Counted from the stretch's first letter, positions 9,623-18,533 are shown. The stretch: DNA of 64,000 bases from Ruegeria lacuscaerulensis (GCF_013033355.1 NZ_WQDY01000014.1:52514-116513); one strand, 5' to 3'. Notes: a model not told the origin generated them from the sequence alone. Made by a program: numbers and translations.

Positions 9623-10858
9623 ATGGCAAAGACAACAGTCACCAAGCATAAGTTTTACGTCGTCGATCTGATCCGATCGAAGCCCAAGCTGGAATACATC
9701 GAAATCCCGAAATACCGGGTCGATGTGGCGTTTGAAATCACAAAATCGGGCAAGCTCAAGAAACCCGATCCGGTGCCCTCGACGGCGTTGAAACGTTTGG
9801 AAGACGCCGGCCGGCAAGTTCTGGATGATTACGAAAAGACCATCACTCAAGAAGCTATCCGACTGGACAAGAAAGTCGGCGAATTGATGAAGACGCCTGG
9901 GAAAAAGTCCCAGGCTGAAGCTGAAAAGCTAATTCAAGGCGTCAACCAGTCGATCAAGAATGCCATGGCTTCCGCCGAAAGCGCGGCCCAGGTGGCGATT
10001 GAAAAAAAGCTGAAAGATGAGGCCAACAAAGACAAGCTGCTGAAAGAAGCGCGCGTCAAAACCACGGTTAAAGTGACCATGGGTGTGGTCAAGATTAGCG
10101 GAGCCGTCGCGCGTTTGGTGGCAACTTCAGGTGCGGATGCGATGGCGTATAAGACCATCGCCAAGCAGGTCTATTCCCTGGGCAAAGAGCTTCAGCAACA
10201 GCTGAAGGGCGAGGAAAAGCTGCGTAAGGATCTGTACAAGGCTATCCAGAACTACATGAAGCTGCGCGAAAGCGTCATCATGCAGGCGGCAGAGCGTCAG
10301 GGCATTACGGATACTTCGGGTATTTCTGTGAAAAAGCCTCTGGAGGCGATTAAGAAGTTCACCGCCAAAGCGGTGGCGATGGGTGAGGAAGTCACCAAAG
10401 GCAAAGACCCCAAGACAATCGCAAAGAACATGCTGGATTTTGCGGCCAAGGCAGTCAAAGGCAAGGCGGATGACGCCAAGAAAGCCAGAGAGAAATATCG
10501 CGAACACACGACGAAGACGCGGCATAAAGTTGATGACCTGGGCGCATCTGCAGACAAGCTTATGAAGGCTGCCCGAGGGTCGAAAACCCTGAAGGAGGGT
10601 ATCAAACTGGGCGCAGAGTGTATGAATGTTAAACGCTCGGCCAGTGAATTGTCGAAAAAGCTGGAAGATCGGGAAAATTTCCTGACCGAAATGAACACTC
10701 TGATGGAAGGTAACGGACTAAAGGTGGATGACACAGCGATCATCGACAAGATCAAGGCGCTGGACAAGAAAACGATCGCGACAGAAGCCAAGAACATGTT
10801 CACCAACATCAAGACCGTGAAAGGTATGATCGACAATATCAGTGATGCTGTAGGATGA
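9623..10858 (+). CDS. Lysine-rich coiled-coil protein of unknown function in the T6SS locus
   Basis: I do not recognise a named family for this 411-residue protein. There is no signal peptide. After a short N-terminal part (KHKFYVVDLIRSKPK) it is almost wholly helical, with heptad-like Lys/Ala/Glu stretches through about residues 50-410, many lysines and few aromatics. A less charged helix near 145-170 (TMGVVKISGAVARLVATSGAD) could be amphipathic. It has a good GTGGAGGA ribosome binding site. It sits between clpV and the sodium channel, two genes from a very acidic TssB fusion, so it could bind that acidic linker, or it could be a secreted cargo. Both are inferences. Confidence 0.8.
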   Translation: MAKTTVTKHKFYVVDLIRSKPKLEYIEIPKYRVDVAFEITKSGKLKKPDPVPSTALKRLEDAGRQVLDDYEKTITQEAIRLDKKVGELMKTPGKKSQAEAEKLIQGVNQSIKNAMASAESAAQVAIEKKLKDEANKDKLLKEARVKTTVKVTMGVVKISGAVARLVATSGADAMAYKTIAKQVYSLGKELQQQLKGEEKLRKDLYKAIQNYMKLRESVIMQAAERQGITDTSGISVKKPLEAIKKFTAKAVAMGEEVTKGKDPKTIAKNMLDFAAKAVKGKADDAKKAREKYREHTTKTRHKVDDLGASADKLMKAARGSKTLKEGIKLGAECMNVKRSASELSKKLEDRENFLTEMNTLMEGNGLKVDDTAIIDKIKALDKKTIATEAKNMFTNIKTVKGMIDNISDAVG

Positions 10859-10873
10859 TCGACATCTAAAAAG

Positions 10874-10900
10874 GCCGGGCGCATCACACGAGCGCTCGGC
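10874..10900 (+). other. Hairpin before the sodium-channel gene
   Basis: GCCGGGCGC pairs with GCGCTCGGC (one G-U pair) around a nine-base loop. No U-tract follows, so it is more likely an mRNA-processing or attenuation structure than a full terminator. It lies 25 bases before the channel start. Confidence 0.4.
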
Positions 10901-10925
10901 ACCAGCAAGACGACAGGAGGCAAGG

Positions 10926-11780
10926 GTGGAAGACGGTATCGAGAAGAGCGAAACGCTCCGCGAAACCGTGCGCGCGTTCGTCGAACGCAAGGCGGTAACC
11001 AACACAATTCTGGGTGTGATCATTTTCAACGCAATCACGTTGGGACTGTCCACCTCACCTTCGGTTCAGGCCAATGTTGGTCATGTCCTTCGGGTTATCG
11101 ATACTGTCGTGTTGGGAATTTTTGTGGCTGAATTGCTGCTCAAATTCTACGCTTACCGTCTGAGCTTCTTTAATAACGCCTGGAATATTTTCGATCTTGT
11201 GGTTGTAACGCTCGGCCTGCTGCCTAACCGTGATGGGTTGTCGGCGCTTCGGGGGTTGCGCGTTATTCGCGCGATGCGATTGCTGTCAGTCATTCCGCAG
11301 ATGCGGTCGGTGGTGCAGGCGCTGCTGGACGCGCTGCCGGGGATGGGCGCGGTGATCATCATGATCTCGATCGTGTTCTATGTCTTTGCCGTCATGGCCA
11401 CGCTGATGTACGGCCCAGATTTCCCCGATTGGTTCGGTACGCTGGGCCGGTCGCTTTACACGCTGTTCCAGGTCATGACGCTGGAAAGCTGGTCGATGGG
11501 CATCGTACGTCCGGTGATGGACGTGCATCCGACGGCCTGGATATTCTTTGTCCCCTTCATCGTCATAACTGCCTTTTCGGTATTGAACCTGTTCATTGGC
11601 CTTCTGGTCAACACGATGCAGTCGGCGGTTGAAGACGAGTCAGTGGAAGAGTTTTCGCACCTTCGGGACCTTGTTCGCAGTGAAACGGATATCGTGGACG
11701 AACACGTGATGGAGCTTATGGTCGAGGTTAAAGCCCTCCGCCGCGAGGTCGCGGAATTGAAAGGACAAGGCAATGGCTGA
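10926..11780 (+). CDS. Voltage-gated sodium channel, BacNaV family (six-helix, NaChBac/NavAb-like)
   Basis: This 284-residue inner-membrane protein has the full one-repeat BacNaV plan. S1-S3 span about residues 25-95. S4 has gating arginines every third residue (LRGLRVIRAMRLL), then S5, a pore loop with selectivity filter TLESWS (185-190), S6, and a C-terminal coiled coil (VDEHVMELMVEVKALRREVAEL) of the kind that tetramerises these channels. The run through FQVMTLESWSMGIVRP is nearly that of NavAb as I recall it. The GTG start is chosen for the AGGAGG seven bases upstream. It overlaps the next gene by eight bases (ATGGCTGA), so it is co-translated with a T6SS structural fusion. Why a sodium channel belongs here is unknown. 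Confidence 0.93.
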   Translation: MEDGIEKSETLRETVRAFVERKAVTNTILGVIIFNAITLGLSTSPSVQANVGHVLRVIDTVVLGIFVAELLLKFYAYRLSFFNNAWNIFDLVVVTLGLLPNRDGLSALRGLRVIRAMRLLSVIPQMRSVVQALLDALPGMGAVIIMISIVFYVFAVMATLMYGPDFPDWFGTLGRSLYTLFQVMTLESWSMGIVRPVMDVHPTAWIFFVPFIVITAFSVLNLFIGLLVNTMQSAVEDESVEEFSHLRDLVRSETDIVDEHVMELMVEVKALRREVAELKGQGNG

Positions 11781-14700
11781 CAACTCGCAAAAGTTCATTG
11801 CGCGTAACCGGGCGCCGCGCGTTCAAATCGAATATGACGTTGAATTGTACGGGGCCGAAAAAAAGGTCCAACTTCCGTTTGTGATGGGCGTGCTCAGCGA
11901 CCTGTCAGGAAAATCCAACGCCGAGACCCCGTCGATTTCCGACCGCAAGTTTCTTGAGATTGACGTCGACAATTTCGATGACCGCATGAAGGCGATGGCC
12001 CCGCGCGTCGAATTCGCGGTGCCGAACACGCTGACCGGCGAGGGCAACCTGTCGGTCGATCTGACATTTGAGAAAATGGACGATTTCAACCCGGCCCAGA
12101 TCGCCGCCAAGATCGAGCCATTGCAGAAGCTGCTGGATGCACGAACGCAGTTGGCTACTCTTATGGCGTATATGGATGGCAAGGCAGGTGCAGAGGCGCT
12201 GATCGAGAAGATCTTGGCCGATCCTGCGTTGTTGGCAACGTTGGCCAACAGTCAGGTCGATCAGCAAGATACGCAGACAACACTCGATGCCCTGCGCGAA
12301 ATGGCGCCAGAGGAAGCTCCTGATGATCGCTCGGTCGCCGATGCTTTGGCCTCTCTGCCCGACGCTGAAATTGAAGAGCCCACAGAAGACACGTCAGATG
12401 TCTTATCAAATCTTTCCGCTGCTGCGCCGCAAGACGCACCGGAAGACAGGTCTGTGGATGACGCCCTAGCTTCTTTGCCCGAAGCTGTCGATGCTGACAC
12501 TCCGCAGGATGAGTTTGCGGATGTGCTTTCAGATTTGGCGGAATCCGCTCCTGACGACGCACAACAGGATCGGTCGGTCGAAGAGGCCTTGTCTTCGGTT
12601 CCTGAGGTGACACATGAAGACGCCGAGGATGATACCACAGGTGTTTTGTCTGATCTGGCGGATCGCGCACCGGAAGAAGTTACAGAACGTGATACTCTCG
12701 AAAACGCATTATCGTCGTTGCCTGAGGTCGAAGACACAAGTGCGGCCGACCACTCGGATGTCTTGTCAAACCTCGCCGATGCGGCGCCAGAGGATGAGGC
12801 GTTGGACACCAGTTTGGATGATTTGCTGGGCGATCTGGCCGACATGGCTCCTGATGACGATCCGGAAGACACCAGTTTAGATGACTTGCTGGGCGATCTT
12901 GCTGACATGGCTCCTGATGAGGACACGTCCGACGAAAGCTCTGCGGCAGAGGCTTTGGCGTCGTTGCCCGATGTGGCTGAAGTCGAGGATTCCGATGACA
13001 GTGACGATATTCTGTCCGATTTGGCCGATGCAGTTCCTGATGACGATCCGGAAGACACCAGTTTAGATGACTTGCTGGGCGATCTTGCTGACATGGCTCC
13101 CGATGAGGACACGTCTGACGAAAGCTCTGCGGCAGAGGCTCTGGCGTCGTTGCCCGATGTGGCCGAGTTTGACGATGCGGACTCTGATCTTGATGATCTT
13201 TTGGCCGATCTTGCCGAGGCGCCCTCTGAGCAGGCTGACGCAAGTGATGACACCGATGACGTCTTGGCGTCCCTTCCTGACATTGACGAGGATGAGGACG
13301 CAGACAGTTTAGATGACGTTCTCGGCGATCTTGCCGACGCTGCCCCGGATGAGGACGCAGAGGATGACGATGATCTTGACGCGCTGCTGAACGATTTGGC
13401 TGAAACCGCTACTGAGCCGGACAGCGCGGACGACATAGACCTGGATGATCTTCTGGGCGATTTGAGTGCTGATGACACCGAACGCGATGGCGAGGCGCAA
13501 GAGCCCGACTTGGATGACCTCGATTTGGACAGCTTGTTGGCAGAAGACGAGACCGAAACCGAGGAAAGCAGCGAAGTTGACCTGGATGATCTGGATCTGG
13601 ACGACCTGTTGGGGGATTTGGATGACGTATCCGAGTCCGAAGAACAGGGCGATGCCGATTTGGATGACTTGCTTTCAGGCGATGACGAATTGGATGACGC
13701 ATCCGTTTCCCAAGAGGTCAAGACGGATGGCGAACCGGTGCTGGCCTTTGGCCGCATGAGCGCCGACCGGCCTGAACCTGAGCAGTTGAAACGCAGCCGG
13801 TTCCGCATTGCCATCTTTGGCGATTTCTCGGGTCGGGCGGCACGGGGGCAGATAGAAAAAGGCGATGCGCTGGCTGCGCGCGCGCCGATCCTGCTGGACG
13901 CCGATACAGTCGAAGATGTGATCTCAAGCTTTGCCACTAACTTGGTTCTGCCCATTGGTAAGGACGGCGCGGGGATTGAGGTCAAGCTGACCGAACTGGA
14001 CGATCTGCACCCTGACGAACTTTATGAAAAGGTCGCGCTGTTCGAAGGGCTGTCGGGCCTGAAAGGCCAGCTTGGGGCCGGGGCAACCGCCGAACATGCG
14101 GCGAAGCAGTTGACCGCATGGGGCGAGGAATTCGGGCAGGCCGTGGTGCCGCCGCGCAAAACGTCGGGTGGAAATACCGTGCGGGCTGATCTGAAACTCA
14201 GTGATTTTCAGAAGCTGATCGGAGATACGAGCGGAGAGCTGGCGCAGCCTTCTCCGGTGGATGATCTACTGAAACGGGTGGTCGGGCCGCATATTCGCAA
14301 ATTGCCCAGCCCGGACGTTGCGGCGATGAAAACAGCGGTGGATGAGGCGCTGAGTACGGCGATGCGCATGGTTCTGCATCATCCCGAATTCCAGTCGATC
14401 GAGGCGCAGTGGCGCAGTCTGGACCTGATCGCGCGCAGCGTTGAGGATGACGATACGCTGGACGTGATCCTCTATGATGTTTCGGCCGAGGAGATTGCGG
14501 CCGATCTGGCGTCGGAAGAGGATCTGGCCCAGACCGGTTTGGTCCGTCTTCTGACCGAGGAACCCTTGGACGAGGAAAACGGTCGCGGCGGCTATTCCGC
14601 CTTGATCGGGCTTTATACGTTTGAGGAAACCCCGCCCCATGCCGAGTTGCTGGGACGTATTGGCCGGGTCGCGGCCCATGTGGATGCGCCTTTCATTAGC

Positions 14701-15459
14701 GCGATCACCCCCGCCTATCTGGACATCAAGAAAGAGGATCGCCACCCGCTTGTGGTTAAAGCCTGGGATACGTTCCGCGCGATGCCCGAGGCCGGGCATG
14801 TCGGGCTTGCCTCACCCCGCTTTATGCTGCGACGGCCCTATGGGGCCAAGTCAGAGCCGATATATGAGTTCGACTTTGAGGAATTCACCGAAGCTGAAGG
14901 TCTGCGTGGGATGCTGTGGGCCAATCCGGCGGTGTTGGTGACAATCCTGTTGGCACAGTCCTTTAAGCAAAATGGCAAGTCTATGAATCTGGGGTCCGTT
15001 ATGAGCCTTGGTGGGGTGCCCTATCATTTCGTCAACGACCGATACGGTGACCAGGTGGCGCTGCCCTGTACCGAACGCAACCTGACAATGGACAAGCACG
15101 AACACTCGGTTCAGCGGGGCTATATGCCGGTGCTGTCCGTCAAGGGACGGGATGAGATCCGGCTGGGCTCGTTCAACTCGGTCGCCGGGCAAGAGATTCT
15201 GGGGCCGTGGTCCGGTGTTCCCGCCCCGGCGCCTTCGCCGGATATACCTGATGCGCCCGAACCCGATGACCCAGAGTCTGATGAAACGATAGTCGAGGAT
15301 GACTTTGATCTGGATGATCTGGGGCTAGAGGACGATACCGGTTCTGGTGACTCGGACGATTTGGATGATTTCCTTGCTTCCTTCGATGACGATGCGGAAG
15401 AAGACGAGGATGACGACGAAATGGACCCGGAACTGGCCGCATTATTGGCTGATCTGTAA
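11773..15459 (+). CDS. TssB - acidic repeat linker - TssB/TssC-like fusion protein
   Basis: This 1228-residue protein has four parts. Residues 1-160 are a complete TssB, nearly identical to the tssB that opens the window. Residues about 164-655 are a very acidic Asp/Leu/Ala repeat linker, with units of about 40 residues built around ALASLP and DVLSDLA or LDDLLGDLA. From about 674 (RFRIAIFGDFSG) a divergent TssB-like domain follows, then a TssC-like region (about 830-1145) with LHHPEFQSIEAQWRSL and LRRPYGAKSEP. The TssC C-terminal handshake region is missing and replaced by another acidic tail ending EMDPELAALLADL. It could be incorporated in, cap or tether the sheath. It is not a standard subunit. 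Translation is coupled to the sodium channel. Confidence 0.92.
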   Translation: MADNSQKFIARNRAPRVQIEYDVELYGAEKKVQLPFVMGVLSDLSGKSNAETPSISDRKFLEIDVDNFDDRMKAMAPRVEFAVPNTLTGEGNLSVDLTFEKMDDFNPAQIAAKIEPLQKLLDARTQLATLMAYMDGKAGAEALIEKILADPALLATLANSQVDQQDTQTTLDALREMAPEEAPDDRSVADALASLPDAEIEEPTEDTSDVLSNLSAAAPQDAPEDRSVDDALASLPEAVDADTPQDEFADVLSDLAESAPDDAQQDRSVEEALSSVPEVTHEDAEDDTTGVLSDLADRAPEEVTERDTLENALSSLPEVEDTSAADHSDVLSNLADAAPEDEALDTSLDDLLGDLADMAPDDDPEDTSLDDLLGDLADMAPDEDTSDESSAAEALASLPDVAEVEDSDDSDDILSDLADAVPDDDPEDTSLDDLLGDLADMAPDEDTSDESSAAEALASLPDVAEFDDADSDLDDLLADLAEAPSEQADASDDTDDVLASLPDIDEDEDADSLDDVLGDLADAAPDEDAEDDDDLDALLNDLAETATEPDSADDIDLDDLLGDLSADDTERDGEAQEPDLDDLDLDSLLAEDETETEESSEVDLDDLDLDDLLGDLDDVSESEEQGDADLDDLLSGDDELDDASVSQEVKTDGEPVLAFGRMSADRPEPEQLKRSRFRIAIFGDFSGRAARGQIEKGDALAARAPILLDADTVEDVISSFATNLVLPIGKDGAGIEVKLTELDDLHPDELYEKVALFEGLSGLKGQLGAGATAEHAAKQLTAWGEEFGQAVVPPRKTSGGNTVRADLKLSDFQKLIGDTSGELAQPSPVDDLLKRVVGPHIRKLPSPDVAAMKTAVDEALSTAMRMVLHHPEFQSIEAQWRSLDLIARSVEDDDTLDVILYDVSAEEIAADLASEEDLAQTGLVRLLTEEPLDEENGRGGYSALIGLYTFEETPPHAELLGRIGRVAAHVDAPFISAITPAYLDIKKEDRHPLVVKAWDTFRAMPEAGHVGLASPRFMLRRPYGAKSEPIYEFDFEEFTEAEGLRGMLWANPAVLVTILLAQSFKQNGKSMNLGSVMSLGGVPYHFVNDRYGDQVALPCTERNLTMDKHEHSVQRGYMPVLSVKGRDEIRLGSFNSVAGQEILGPWSGVPAPAPSPDIPDAPEPDDPESDETIVEDDFDLDDLGLEDDTGSGDSDDLDDFLASFDDDAEEDEDDDEMDPELAALLADL
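12853..13173 (+). repeat. 186-bp in-frame tandem repeat in the acidic linker
   Basis: A 186-bp (62-codon) unit beginning GATGACGATCCGGAAGACAC at 12853 starts again at 13039, with only scattered third-base changes over about 135 bases. It encodes DPEDTSLDDLLGDLADM followed by APDEDTSDESSAAEALASLP. The near identity points to recent duplication and likely length variation between strains. Confidence 0.9.
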
Positions 15460-15493
15460 CGGCGTATCCAACGCGATTTGGAAGGATTAGGAA

Positions 15494-17623
15494 ATGTCTG
15501 ACAGTCTGCAAAGTAAGGAATGGCCGCTTCGGATCACGGGCAGTTACAAATATAAGGAAGACGAGCTTGTCATTCGTCGCGCGATCATCACCGAGAAGAT
15601 GGGTGAACTGACTGAGATCCAGGTCGAGATGCTGTCGCCCGACAAAACCATCAAGCTGGAAGAGCTGCTGGGTAAAATTCTTACTATCCATATGGCTGCG
15701 GCCGAGGGGGAAGAACGCAAGTTCACGGGTACGATTGTGCGCGTTGAACGGCTGGCGCTGCGGGACGGGTTCGTGCATCTGCTGGCCGAGCTGCGCCCGT
15801 GGTTTTGGATGCTGCAACAGACCACCAACAGCCGCATCTTCCAGAACATGACGGTCGACAAGATCATCGAGGACGTTTTCAAAGCGCACGGGTTCTCGGA
15901 TTTCCAGAAGAAGCTGAGCGGAACCTATGAACAGCGGGAATATTGCGTTCAGTACCGGGAAACCGATTTCGACTTTGTCTCACGCCTGATGCAGGAAGAG
16001 GGCATCTATTACTTCTTCGACTATGCGAAGGCGAATAACAAATATGAAACGTTGGTCCTGTGTGACGGGCTGTCGGGGCACACGCCGCTGACCGGAAAGT
16101 CGGACCTGTTTTACCGGGCGGGCGACGATTATGAACAGCGCCTGCCCGACAGCGTGACCGAATGGGCCAGCGCGCAGCAAATCGTTCCCGGTGTCGTTGC
16201 TTTAGGAGATTTCAATTTTGAGACACCCAGTGCCAAAATGGCCTCGGTGTCGAAAACCATCCTTTCGCCCGATCACAAGCACAACAAGTACGAGCTGTAT
16301 GACACGCCCGGTCATTACATTGACGCCAACAAGGGCAAGCCCCGTGCGCAGGTTCGGATGGAGGCTGAAGAAACCGAATATGACCGCCGCCGGGGCCGTG
16401 CCTCGGTCCGGGCGATGGAGGTGGGCAAGACCTTCACTCTGAAGGAACATCCCGACAAAGATCAGAACCAGGAATATCTGGTCACTGCGGCTACCTTCTA
16501 TCTACAGACGACCGAAGGCTACGGTTTTGAAAAGAACTCCAAAGACCTGGATACAGGCGCGTTGGAATTTCCCGAAGACAATAGCGAAATGTATATGGTT
16601 GAATTCGACGTTCAGCCCAAGAAGGTCCAGTATCGCAACGCCCGTACCACGCCCTGGCCCGAGATTGCAGGGCTTCACACGGCCATCGTCACCGGCCCTT
16701 CGGGCAAGGAAATCTACACCGACAAATATGGCCGGATTAAAGTACAGTTCCATTGGGATCGTGCGGGCAAGAAGGATGAGAAGACGTCTTGCTGGGTGCG
16801 TGTTGTCACCCCGTGGTCCGGTAAGAACTGGGGCATGATCCATATCCCCCGGATCGGGCAAGAGGTCGTCATCCAGTTTGAAGAGGGCGATCCCGACAGA
16901 CCCATCTGCACTGGTATGTTGTATAACGCCGAAACGATGCCGCCCTATGATCTGCCGGCAAACCAGACGCAGTCCGGGATCAGGACCCGGTCGTCCGAGA
17001 AAGGCAAACCCGACACATTTAACGAACTGATGTTCGAAGACAAAAAGGATGCGGAACTGGTGCGCTTTCAGGCGCAGAAGGATCATGAGAAGCTGGTCAA
17101 GAACAAGTCCACGGTCACGATAGGCTACGACAAGCTGGACACGGGCGGCAACGGCGGCGACGGTTGCCTGAGCCAGGTGGTGAAGAAAGACGTGAATGAA
17201 ACGATCAAGGAAGGGGATCATACCTTCACGATTGAAACCGGCAGTCAGAAGGTCAGCATCAAGACTGACCAGACTGAAACGATCGAGGGCAAATCCACCC
17301 GTACCGTTACCGGCAACGACACCGAAACGATCAAGCAAGGCAACATGGTCACGTCGGTCGATTCCGGTAACAAAACGACGACTGTGAAACTGGGGAACAT
17401 TCAGGTCGATGCCAAGGCGGGCAAGATCACCATGACAGCCATGCAGTCAATCGAGCTGAAAGTCGGGACCTCGTCAATTAAGCTGGATCCGACCTCGGTG
17501 ACGATCAAAAGCACAATGATCAATGTGCAGGCGACCGCCAAGATGGACGCAAAAAGCCCACTGACGACGGTCAGTGGCGATGCTATGCTGACCCTTAAGG
17601 GTGGCGTGACGATGATTAACTAA
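15494..17623 (+). CDS. vgrG: T6SS spike protein VgrG (TssI)
   Basis: VgrG trimers form the puncturing spike on the Hcp tube. This 709-residue copy has the gp27-like N-terminal part with the TYEQREYCVQYRETDFDFVSRLMQEEG landmark (near 140), the gp5/OB-like core (KYGRIKVQFHWD and SCWVRVV near 415), and the repetitive beta-prism C-terminus rich in T/K/V (about 560-709). No extra effector domain follows the prism, so this is a plain spike whose cargo would bind through PAAR or adaptors. ATG 15494 follows AGGATTAGGAA. The next two genes, an unknown small protein and PAAR, are tightly linked. Confidence 0.96.
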   Translation: MSDSLQSKEWPLRITGSYKYKEDELVIRRAIITEKMGELTEIQVEMLSPDKTIKLEELLGKILTIHMAAAEGEERKFTGTIVRVERLALRDGFVHLLAELRPWFWMLQQTTNSRIFQNMTVDKIIEDVFKAHGFSDFQKKLSGTYEQREYCVQYRETDFDFVSRLMQEEGIYYFFDYAKANNKYETLVLCDGLSGHTPLTGKSDLFYRAGDDYEQRLPDSVTEWASAQQIVPGVVALGDFNFETPSAKMASVSKTILSPDHKHNKYELYDTPGHYIDANKGKPRAQVRMEAEETEYDRRRGRASVRAMEVGKTFTLKEHPDKDQNQEYLVTAATFYLQTTEGYGFEKNSKDLDTGALEFPEDNSEMYMVEFDVQPKKVQYRNARTTPWPEIAGLHTAIVTGPSGKEIYTDKYGRIKVQFHWDRAGKKDEKTSCWVRVVTPWSGKNWGMIHIPRIGQEVVIQFEEGDPDRPICTGMLYNAETMPPYDLPANQTQSGIRTRSSEKGKPDTFNELMFEDKKDAELVRFQAQKDHEKLVKNKSTVTIGYDKLDTGGNGGDGCLSQVVKKDVNETIKEGDHTFTIETGSQKVSIKTDQTETIEGKSTRTVTGNDTETIKQGNMVTSVDSGNKTTTVKLGNIQVDAKAGKITMTAMQSIELKVGTSSIKLDPTSVTIKSTMINVQATAKMDAKSPLTTVSGDAMLTLKGGVTMIN

Positions 17624-17634
17624 GGGGCGAACGG

Positions 17635-18225
17635 ATGAGCGAACGATTTGCCAATTTGACCAAGACACCCCAGATGCCTGCCGCCCGGATGTTGGCGGAT
17701 GCCAATGCGCGGCTGGGCACCAAGCTGGATGCACCGGCCAGTGCGCCTCTGGACGTTGTTCTGGCCGAGCTTGAAGAAAAAGGCGCCCCGATTGACATGT
17801 TGCGATTGCTGGGCGTGGCTCTACCGCCGCGCGAACGGGTCTGGTGGTCGTGTCTGGCTGCGCGTGACTATATCGGAGTCGCGCCCGATCACAACACGCC
17901 ATCTCTGGCGGCGTCTGAGGCTTGGGTGTTTCGCCCGACGCAGGAAAATCGCGAAAAGGCCGAGCATACGATTGATCTGGCCGAGCCCGATGATGAGACC
18001 ATAAATTGCGCCATGGGCGTGCTCTATGCCGACGGCACGCTTGGCACGGGCGAGCTTGCGTCGATGCCGGCCCCGCATGGCGCAGCCGAAGCGCTGGCAT
18101 TTGCGATGAATGTCACAGCGATGGGCTATCATGATGGCGATTTCGACGCCTATGTGCAATTGCTGATCGACCGTGGCCTTGATATCGCTCGTGGTGGAAA
18201 CGGCAATCTCGAGGCGAAGGAATAG
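17635..18225 (+). CDS. Unknown protein between VgrG and PAAR (possibly the DUF6931 family)
   Basis: A 196-residue soluble protein with no signal peptide or membrane segment. The N-terminal part contains PAARMLADANARLG; the middle has RERVWWSCLAARDY and WVFRPTQENREKAEHTIDLAEPDDETINCAMG, followed by an alanine-rich helical part. I think this pattern matches a family annotated as DUF6931 that occurs beside VgrG and PAAR genes, but I cannot confirm it. Its position, eleven bases after vgrG and two before the PAAR gene, suggests an adaptor or chaperone that loads PAAR or an effector on the spike. No catalytic motif is visible. Confidence 0.8.
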   Translation: MSERFANLTKTPQMPAARMLADANARLGTKLDAPASAPLDVVLAELEEKGAPIDMLRLLGVALPPRERVWWSCLAARDYIGVAPDHNTPSLAASEAWVFRPTQENREKAEHTIDLAEPDDETINCAMGVLYADGTLGTGELASMPAPHGAAEALAFAMNVTAMGYHDGDFDAYVQLLIDRGLDIARGGNGNLEAKE

Positions 18226-18227
18226 AC

Positions 18228-18533
18228 ATGGGATTTCCACAAGCCCGCGTCGCGGATCTACACACCTGTACGTTTCTGGCCCCGCCGCCTGCGCCCCCCG
18301 CGCCGGTGCCTGCGCCGATGCCGATCCTGCCGCCCTGCTGCCCCACAGTGTTGGTGGGCAAGATGCCTGCCGCTCGCATTTTTGACATGGCCACACCCGC
18401 CTTTCCGCACCCGATCATCAAAGGCTCGGCGACGGTACTGATTGGCAAGATGCCAGCTGCGCGGGTGATGGATACCTGCGCTTGTGGCGGACCTATCGTC
18501 AAAGGTGAATTTACCGTGCTGGTCGGAGGATGA
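18228..18533 (+). CDS. PAAR-domain spike tip protein
   Basis: PAAR proteins sharpen the VgrG spike and can carry effectors. This one is 101 residues. A proline-rich insert (residues about 18-36) interrupts the first part. The motif VLVGKMPAAR then appears twice (VLVGKMPAARIFD and VLIGKMPAARVMD), as expected for the internally repeated PAAR fold. His and Cys residues near CPTV, HPII and CACGG are candidate zinc ligands. There is no C-terminal toxin extension. AAGGAATAGAC precedes the ATG. Confidence 0.92.
   Translation: MGFPQARVADLHTCTFLAPPPAPPAPVPAPMPILPPCCPTVLVGKMPAARIFDMATPAFPHPIIKGSATVLIGKMPAARVMDTCACGGPIVKGEFTVLVGG

Noticed and set aside
12261..13985. 574-codon open frame on the minus strand, Ser/Arg rich
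   Set aside because: It is the antisense shadow of the acidic repeat linker: GAT/GAC and CTG codons read backwards give Ser- and Lys-like codons without stops. It has no start context and no recognisable domain.
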